Below, piece after piece: positions 59,201-64,000 of a stretch of 64,000 bases of DNA. The DNA is taken from NCBI GenBank assembly GCA_965230185.1, contig OZ245995.1, forward strand, positions 2,976,001 to 3,040,000, in the 5' to 3' direction. The notes below the pieces were generated by a model. The model did not search any database. It was given only the letters and a program-made list of their open reading frames with translations, and was not told where the DNA came from. The first letter of the stretch is position 1. Every line of letters begins with the position of its first letter. This stretch comes from Motiliproteus sp965230185 (GTDB lineage Bacteria; Pseudomonadota; Gammaproteobacteria; Pseudomonadales; Balneatricaceae). The position numbers and the translations under genes are program-made.

Positions 59201-61747
59201 CAACAGGAGATCAGCCGGTTACTGCTGCAGGCACAGAACCAGTTAAAACAGGGACAATTCACCACGCCCCTGAACGACAGTGCGTTGAGCAGTTATAACG
59301 CTGTGATCCGACTGGACCCGGAAAATCAGACCGCCAGAGCCGGTCTCAGCGCGCTGCCCGACGCCATACATGCACAGGCATCGCAACACTTCGAAAACGA
59401 TGTTCCCACGGCGCTGAAGCTGATCGAGGAAGGTCTCACTCTCTCCCCGAAGCACCAGCCGTTACAGGAACTTAAGCTGAAGCTGCTGCTGCAGCAACGA
59501 ATCGCCGGACTGTTGCGCCAGGCAGACAAGCAGATCCGGGCGAACCGAATTCAGGCTCCCGCCGGAGATAATGCCGTCGCAACCTATCGACAGATACTGA
59601 CACTGTCTGCTGGTCAGCCTCAGGCGCTGGCGGCCCTGCAACGCATAGCCGACCAGCATGAAGCCCGCGCCCGGGCTCTGCTGGATGAAAATGATGAACC
59701 CGCCAGCAGGCAACAGGTTGAAGCCGGTCTGGCTGCAGTGGCCGATCATCAGGGCCTGCAGGCTCTGCAGCGGTCCCTTGATCAGCGTCAGAAGGAGCGC
59801 AGGGCCCGGGCACTCAGGCAGCAACAATTGCAAGCCCTGCTCTCCCAGGCCCGGACCGAACAGCAACGGGGAGAGCTGGAAAGCGGGATGGCACTGGTGG
59901 AGCGGGGACTGAAGCTGGCTCCTCAGCACCCTGATCTGCTCGCCCTGAAGCAGCAGATCAGTCGTCAGCAGCGAATCCTGAAACTGCTTGACCTGGCCGA
60001 GCGGCAGATCCGCAGCCGGCAACTGACCCTGCCCGCAGACAACAATGCGATGAGCACCCTGCGGCAGGTACTGGAACTGGAACCTGACCATCCCCAGGCA
60101 CTGGCCGGTATTCGCTGGGTCGCCGACAGTTACGGAGAGCTGGCACAGGAACGGCTGGATGCTGATCAGGAAGAACAGAGCCTCGGGCTGATCGACAAAG
60201 GTCTGGCGGTGGTGGCCGATCACCCGCCATTGCTGGAACTTAAGCAGCAGATCGAACGACGTCGTGAAACCCGGCAGCAACGCCAGCAGCAACAGCGGAT
60301 GATCGACCAGTTGCTCAGCCGGGCTCAGAAGCAGATCAGCCAGGGTCGGTTTACCGGTCCGCCTGACGATAATGCCCGGGCCAGTTACCGGGAGGTTCTG
60401 CGGCTTGATCCGGCCAGTACCACGGCGCTCAGCGGTCTGGCGGCCCTGCCGGATGCAATTCACAGCCTGGCGCAGAGAAATTTCCGGGAGGGTGCCCTGG
60501 AGTCGGGCCTGCAAAGAGTGGACGAAGGTCTGAAACTGGACCCGCAGCATCCCCACCTGCTGGACCTCAGAGAGCGACTGCTGGTCAGACAGCGCATAGA
60601 GCAGCTGTTGCAGAGGGCTGAAACCCAACTGCAAGCCGGCAGACTGCTGGCGCCCGAGGACGATAACGCCGCCGCCAGTTACCGTCGGATACTGAGTCTG
60701 GATCCGAACCACCCCGGAGCACAGGCAGGGCTCGTTCGGATCGCCGATCAACAGGCCGAACAGGCCCTTCAGTTGCTTGAACAGGAGCGGGAACCGGAAA
60801 GCCGACAGCTGGCGGACAATACTCTTGAACTGGTGCCCGGGCATAAGCCGTCTCTGGCGGTACTGGAGCAGCTGAAGCAACGACAGCAGCAACGGGAGGC
60901 CGCCATCAGCAGACAACAGAAACTGACCGCACTGCTGAAAAAAGCCCGCCTCGCCCTGCAGTCCGGCACGCTGCAGGAGGGTCTTGAGCTGGTCCGACAG
61001 GGCCTTGCCTCAGCCCCCGACGATGAGGACTTTCTGCAACTTCAGCAGCAGCTGAACCGGCAACGACAGATCCTGACGCTGCTGGACAGAGCGGATCAGC
61101 AGATCGGCAGGAGGCAGCTGACCCGGCCGGCCAGTGACAATGCCGTCGTGACCCTCAGGCGAGTGCTGGAACTGGCACCGGAACACCCCCGGGCTCTTTC
61201 CGGCCTCGAGCAGATTGCCGATATCTATGCCGAAATGGCATTGACCCGTATCGAGAACGGCGAGGATCCGGAAGCTCAGAAACTGGTCAACCGGGGGCTT
61301 GGGGTTATGACTGCCCACCCACTGTTGCTGCAGATTGGCGATGAGATCGAAGCCAGGCGAGTGGCCCGGAGCACCCGTCAACGCCTGATCGATCGGTTGC
61401 TGAAACTGGCAGAAGAGCAGCAGCGTCAGGGCCGCTACACCAAGCCATCCGGGGACAACGCCTGGGAGAGCTATCGGACAATCCTCCAGTTCGATCCCGG
61501 CAACCGTAACGCCAGACGCGCGGTCAGAACCCTCACGGAAGATCTCTATGGTAAGGCCAGCAGTGCCAGAGCCCGCGGCGAGATAGCCGAAAGCCGCGCG
61601 CTGATACTTGAAGGACTGACCATCGCCCCCGAGAACAGCGAGCTGTTACTGCTGCAGCAACAACTATCTGAACAACGCCCGGTACCAACCGACGGCAGCT
61701 CTCCACTTCCGGACAGTAACGGTGGTGCCGCTGCCGAAGGGGGCTAG
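56267..61747 (+). CDS. Giant membrane Ser/Thr protein kinase with periplasmic TPR-like repeats
   Basis: An 1826-aa kinase; the start follows AAGGAG. The Hanks-type kinase domain (about 10-275) is complete: glycine loop IGTGAMATVYLAE, Lys39 in VALKVM, HRDIKPLNV with catalytic Asp131, DFG at 149, and GTPTYMSPEQARGE. A membrane segment at about 322-341 follows. The remaining ~1450 residues are repeats of roughly 95-105 aa with the signature GRLxxPxxDNAxxxYRxVLxLDP; the DNA/NNA-type motif occurs 13 times. They should lie in the periplasm and act as a sensor or scaffold. The paired PP2C gene and several FHA proteins nearby point to phosphothreonine control of the export locus. Confidence 0.92.
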   Translation: MSRLLEIDGYTIEKEIGTGAMATVYLAEQTSLSRQVALKVMSPSLASNDTFSRRFIQEGKTIARLEQNNIVNIYDIGTSETCCYIAMEYLSGGTLKDRMQEEMYLNEALRIIRQIAQALSYAHQHHFVHRDIKPLNVMYRADGTVVLTDFGIAKEIAAATTGLTATGAAIGTPTYMSPEQARGEELDGRSDLYCLGVVLYELLTGVRPYTASDPFALALQHINAPVPKLPERLGFLQEMINRMMAKSANKRFQDAEELIAAIDQIFSQYDTEKVRVLLNDGITDDRTQLWYKTLLTDWRDRFAGQQLPQLIRKLTLRRRRLLIAAGSACAIALSASLLYLYQSDKAEQQRLLEQSRYIDQLLTDGRRQLSRAQIFFPKGDNAFDTYMEIRQLDPENELARQPIGTLLDRIHTLALRTYENADWNRTLALIENGLRLDAGHKRLLDLQLSAREAQELAHQQKLEREREARIVELLAQADRQIGAGRLVAPDDDNAVASLRAVEQLSPEDTRAASGLQRVIKVMALQTRQAIDDRRLDDAQTLIDQASGVSAEAPELVSLRDALTEQRQLQRIEALLSDARKLTEQRRFVQPEDNNAWRRYLDVLELDAENQAAREGIDNLLEKLHGLADEQRRSGNLAEAFELIDQGLLISEQAPMLLALQKQTRQDQRIRELLAMAQTQLEQGRLHQPAGDNAADSFRQVLTLTADQPKALAGLQQIADDFTGRAATRLAQNDETGSSSLISEGLQILPNYPPLLELQQQLGEKIETRLRLEQEISRLLSEAEVLSEQGKLSKPADHNAQARYKAVLALAPDNGTARQALQALPARILKMARDADQQARYARSLDLLEQGLSIAPDNEELKQAHLQAREQQQVRNLLSRAETLIGQGRLSGLGDNNALSTLRKLLQLKPDHPQAQEGIQRIAALYGAQAQKQLQQDREDESLKLLQKGLAVSPKHPELLALQQQLQQRREVREARERQQQEISRLLLQAQNQLKQGQFTTPLNDSALSSYNAVIRLDPENQTARAGLSALPDAIHAQASQHFENDVPTALKLIEEGLTLSPKHQPLQELKLKLLLQQRIAGLLRQADKQIRANRIQAPAGDNAVATYRQILTLSAGQPQALAALQRIADQHEARARALLDENDEPASRQQVEAGLAAVADHQGLQALQRSLDQRQKERRARALRQQQLQALLSQARTEQQRGELESGMALVERGLKLAPQHPDLLALKQQISRQQRILKLLDLAERQIRSRQLTLPADNNAMSTLRQVLELEPDHPQALAGIRWVADSYGELAQERLDADQEEQSLGLIDKGLAVVADHPPLLELKQQIERRRETRQQRQQQQRMIDQLLSRAQKQISQGRFTGPPDDNARASYREVLRLDPASTTALSGLAALPDAIHSLAQRNFREGALESGLQRVDEGLKLDPQHPHLLDLRERLLVRQRIEQLLQRAETQLQAGRLLAPEDDNAAASYRRILSLDPNHPGAQAGLVRIADQQAEQALQLLEQEREPESRQLADNTLELVPGHKPSLAVLEQLKQRQQQREAAISRQQKLTALLKKARLALQSGTLQEGLELVRQGLASAPDDEDFLQLQQQLNRQRQILTLLDRADQQIGRRQLTRPASDNAVVTLRRVLELAPEHPRALSGLEQIADIYAEMALTRIENGEDPEAQKLVNRGLGVMTAHPLLLQIGDEIEARRVARSTRQRLIDRLLKLAEEQQRQGRYTKPSGDNAWESYRTILQFDPGNRNARRAVRTLTEDLYGKASSARARGEIAESRALILEGLTIAPENSELLLLQQQLSEQRPVPTDGSSPLPDSNGGAAAEGG

Positions 61748-61981
61748 TTCAGCTTCCTGCAGACCTGTGCGCAGCCCTGTGGCTGCTCGGACCGTATATG
61801 CGGGTACGCTATCTTCTGGTATTCAGGCAGTCGATCCGGTAAAGCCTGCTATGCTATTTCCAGAGGTTTCTGAACACGACTGTCAATGCCGGATCGGCAT
61901 CAGCTTCGGTCGATTGCCGAATGCCAGCCCGGTCGGTGACAATCAACAGAGCCGCCACGCAGGTTACGGAGGTCGGAGCAC

Positions 61982-62149
61982 ATGGCAAAACTATCTATTC
62001 AGGATCTTCCGGAAAGTCTGGAGCTTGACCGTAAAGCGATGATGGACATCCTTGGCGGCAGCCGCAGTGCAGATCAGAACAGGCGTCCGGAACTGAATCG
62101 CAGAAACGCTCGCCGGCAGCGACTGCTGCAGCGGCTTAAAAAGGGCTGA
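61982..62149 (+). CDS. Double-glycine-leader peptide precursor (55 aa)
   Basis: An unannotated-size gene with GGAGG at 61968-61972 and a second GGAG closer to the ATG. The 26-residue leader is the same length as in the 46-aa precursor and shares LSIQDL near the start, ELDRKAM in the middle and GG at 25-26 (Leu -12, Met -7, Ile -4). The predicted core is 29 residues, net about +9 (nine Arg, two Lys, one Asp, one Glu), without cysteine or aromatic residues. Its C-terminal half can form a basic amphipathic helix. No good sigma-54 promoter precedes it, unlike the other copies. It follows the kinase gene by 234 bp. Confidence 0.8.
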   Translation: MAKLSIQDLPESLELDRKAMMDILGGSRSADQNRRPELNRRNARRQRLLQRLKKG

Positions 62150-62474
62150 TCATACCCACTGAGCAGCCTGCAGGTGGTTTTTTGCGGACTGTTGCTGACG
62201 GAGCTTCCGGGTTCCGGCAACGTTAACCAACCGGCAATAACAGGAGCTGATCCGAGATGACACCGGACCGTTACTGTACCGACTCAGCCATGGCCCTATC
62301 CCGGCCCGTTCTCTCATCATCAGGCCATACCATCCCTCCCTGATCCGTCTGTTTTCTGAATCCACCTGTTGCGGCTGGTATCCGCTACCAGTCCAGAGGT
62401 TACTTCGGTTCGGTCCGCAGTCGTTTTAAGCAAACGTGGTACCGGCAGGCCAGCCTAAAAAAAGGTAATCCGTC
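62150..62474. other. Intergenic region between the 55-aa peptide gene and the autotransporter-domain gene
   Basis: No gene is supported. A possible imperfect terminator stem (CCCACTG ... CAGGTGG followed by six T) lies at about 62156-62186, right after the peptide stop. The rest should contain the promoter of the outer-membrane protein gene. Confidence 0.4.
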
Positions 62475-63962
62475 ATGAACGTCCGGAATCAATCCGAACA
62501 TACATCAGGTTCCTGTTTTTCCGCCGCCCTGAGAGCTGTCTCCATCACCCCCATTTTCGGTCTCGGCCTTGTCGGACTGCTGACCCCGGGCCTGGCCACC
62601 GCTCTGACCCTGGGTGAAGTTTCCGGCCAGACCCAGTTGCAGTCAGATACCGGCAATGGGGTTCAGACCGTGTGTGGCCGATTGCTGGGTGCCACCCGTG
62701 CCCTGACCACGCTGGAGAGCGAACTGTTAACGGCCTGTGGATCGATGGTCCATAACGCCCGGGTGCTGACCGGCGATCCGGGCCCCACCGGGCTCAGCCT
62801 GGGACTGTCGGAATCGGAACTGAACGCAGTACTGCAGAATGTCGCCAGTGAAGAAATGGCGGCCCCCGGCAGTCTGGCCACCGAGACCTCCAACGGCCAG
62901 CTCAATGGCGCCCTGTTCCGGTTGCAGGGCCTGCAGGGGGGCGGTGGCGGTTTCGGGTTCGCTTATCTGGATGCCCGAACCCGACAGCCCGTTCAGCTGT
63001 CTTATACCGGCACAGGCTCTGCTTTCACTCTGGAAACAGGCGGCGGTGCCGGTGACGAAACGATACCGCTGGACAGCCGCTGGGGGGGCTTCGTCAACCT
63101 GACCGGCAGTTTCGGCGAGAAGGATGCCACTGATCAGGAAGACGGCTTTGACTTCGATGCCCAGGGCGTAACCGCCGGTATCGACTACCGATTCAATGCC
63201 AACTGGGTAGCGGGCGGCGCCTTTACCTACGCAAAATCGGATGTCGACTTCGATACCAGTGCCACGGTGGCCGGTGGCGGTATTGATGGCGACTTCTACG
63301 GAATTTCGCTGTACGGGCTCTACGAAAAAGACCAGTTCTATGTCAACGGTGTATTCGGCTACGGTCGCGGCAATCATGACCTCAGTCGCAGCGTTCTGGT
63401 CCCGTCCAACAATATGGGCGTCGCACCGATCAGCACCACAGCCAGCGCAGATCCGGACAGCGACAATTATCTGCTCAGTATTGGCGGCGGCTATGACTTC
63501 GTTAACGGCGCCACCACCTGGGGGCCGGTGTTCCGACTCAACTATGTCCGCGTGGAAATCGACAGCTACACCGAATCCGGTGCCGGTGCGCTGAATCTCA
63601 GCGTCGACGATCAGACCATAAAATCGCTGACCAGCGCCCTGGGCGCCCGAATCTCACACTCAATCAGCAGGGACTACGGCGTGCTGGTTCCTCAGGCCAG
63701 TATTGTCTGGCGGCACGAATTCGAGGGTGACTCCCGCACCATCAAAACCAGCTATGTCAATGAGTTTATCCCGGCCGGGGCCAGTGCCACCATCCTGCCG
63801 GTGGTCACCGAATCCCCCGATGAGGATTACGCCATCGTCAGCCTCGGTGTTTCCGCCGTTTACCAGAGCGGACTTCAGGGTTTTGTCAGCTATGAACGCT
63901 GGGTGGGACTGTCCGATATCGAGGAGAACCTGATTACCATCGGCATCAGAATGCCATTCTGA
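62475..63962 (+). CDS. Autotransporter-type outer-membrane beta-barrel protein
   Basis: A 495-aa exported protein with an extended signal region (hydrophobic residues about 27-43, ending near ATA). A passenger segment of about 150 residues is followed by a beta-barrel domain from about residue 195 to the end, with alternating patterns (GFVNLTGSFGEKD, VTAGIDYRFNANWVAGGAFT, YGISLYGLYEKDQFYVNGVF) and a terminal Phe, as is required for outer-membrane insertion by BAM. It fits the autotransporter beta-domain family, but the passenger is short and unrecognised. It lies just after a double-glycine peptide gene; a functional link is not shown. Confidence 0.83.
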   Translation: MNVRNQSEHTSGSCFSAALRAVSITPIFGLGLVGLLTPGLATALTLGEVSGQTQLQSDTGNGVQTVCGRLLGATRALTTLESELLTACGSMVHNARVLTGDPGPTGLSLGLSESELNAVLQNVASEEMAAPGSLATETSNGQLNGALFRLQGLQGGGGGFGFAYLDARTRQPVQLSYTGTGSAFTLETGGGAGDETIPLDSRWGGFVNLTGSFGEKDATDQEDGFDFDAQGVTAGIDYRFNANWVAGGAFTYAKSDVDFDTSATVAGGGIDGDFYGISLYGLYEKDQFYVNGVFGYGRGNHDLSRSVLVPSNNMGVAPISTTASADPDSDNYLLSIGGGYDFVNGATTWGPVFRLNYVRVEIDSYTESGAGALNLSVDDQTIKSLTSALGARISHSISRDYGVLVPQASIVWRHEFEGDSRTIKTSYVNEFIPAGASATILPVVTESPDEDYAIVSLGVSAVYQSGLQGFVSYERWVGLSDIEENLITIGIRMPF

Positions 63963-64000
63963 GACCACTGCCGGCCGGCACAGGCACGGGGACGGGGTGT

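Noticed and set aside
37335..61747. Type VI secretion locus suggested by kinase, PP2C and FHA genes
   Set aside because: No TssB/TssC sheath, Hcp, VgrG, TssM or ClpV-like proteins are encoded in the window; the structural genes present are those of a peptidase-ABC exporter.
61894..61910. Possible sigma-54 promoter before the 55-aa peptide gene (TCGGCATCAGCTTCGGT)
   Set aside because: Only 9 of 14 consensus positions match and the invariant GC at -12 reads GG. The other three peptide promoters are far better, so this one is not called.
1..64000. CRISPR arrays, tRNA and rRNA genes
   Set aside because: No regularly spaced repeats and no cloverleaf or rRNA-like sequence were found on reading both strands; short or unusual RNAs could have been missed without a covariance search.

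Overview
The window is dense, fairly GC-rich bacterial chromosome that looks gammaproteobacterial. It carries RlmG, DusC, a HopJ-family protein, a glutathionyl-hydroquinone reductase, GGDEF/EAL signalling and Fnr/Fur-like operators. A marine, Oceanospirillales-like host would fit, but this is inference from gene content; no rRNA or tRNA gene was seen.

Layout: 0-9.5 kb is ordinary chromosome: the end of a phosphonate-type ABC permease gene, rlmG, dusC, an enoyl-CoA hydratase, a flavin reductase, small unknown and lipoprotein genes, and an EamA exporter divergent from an AraC regulator. 9.6-19 kb is an iron/oxygen-responsive electron-transfer cluster: a secreted 687-aa protein behind an Fnr box and a Fur-like box, then a small cytochrome-b-like protein, a six-haem beta-propeller cytochrome c, an FAD oxidoreductase, a periplasmic protein and a GT-C membrane protein behind a second Fur-like box. 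19-33 kb holds housekeeping and sensory genes: an FMN glutamate-synthase-like protein, HopJ, a Cache-PAS-GGDEF-EAL protein, an EamA exporter, a Sel1/SPOR protein, a xi-class GST and two solute-binding proteins. It ends with a cysteine-type sulfatase next to its radical SAM maturase.

33-62 kb is the notable part. It encodes four small precursors (two identical) with a shared double-glycine leader and strongly cationic cores (86, 86, 46 and 55 aa). It also encodes a complete candidate peptide-processing exporter in one minus-strand operon: a NodT/TolC-type outer-membrane factor, a double-FHA membrane protein, an HlyD adaptor, a PpiC-type isomerase, a C39-peptidase ABC transporter with two cyclic-nucleotide-binding-like domains, and a sigma-54 activator. 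Three of the four peptide genes have well-matched -24/-12 (sigma-54) promoters, so the activator in the exporter operon is the obvious candidate to switch them on. Around this lie a phosphothreonine signalling set (a giant Ser/Thr kinase with periplasmic repeats, a divergent PP2C phosphatase, a tail-anchored triple-FHA protein) and a cyclase-FHA protein. The 86-aa peptide gene occurs twice in near-identical 407-bp direct repeats that bracket about 21 kb of this locus. My reading, which is inference, is a phospho-signalling-controlled system that makes, matures and exports cationic, possibly antimicrobial peptides.

The window closes with a third kind of double-glycine peptide gene and an autotransporter-type outer-membrane beta-barrel protein.
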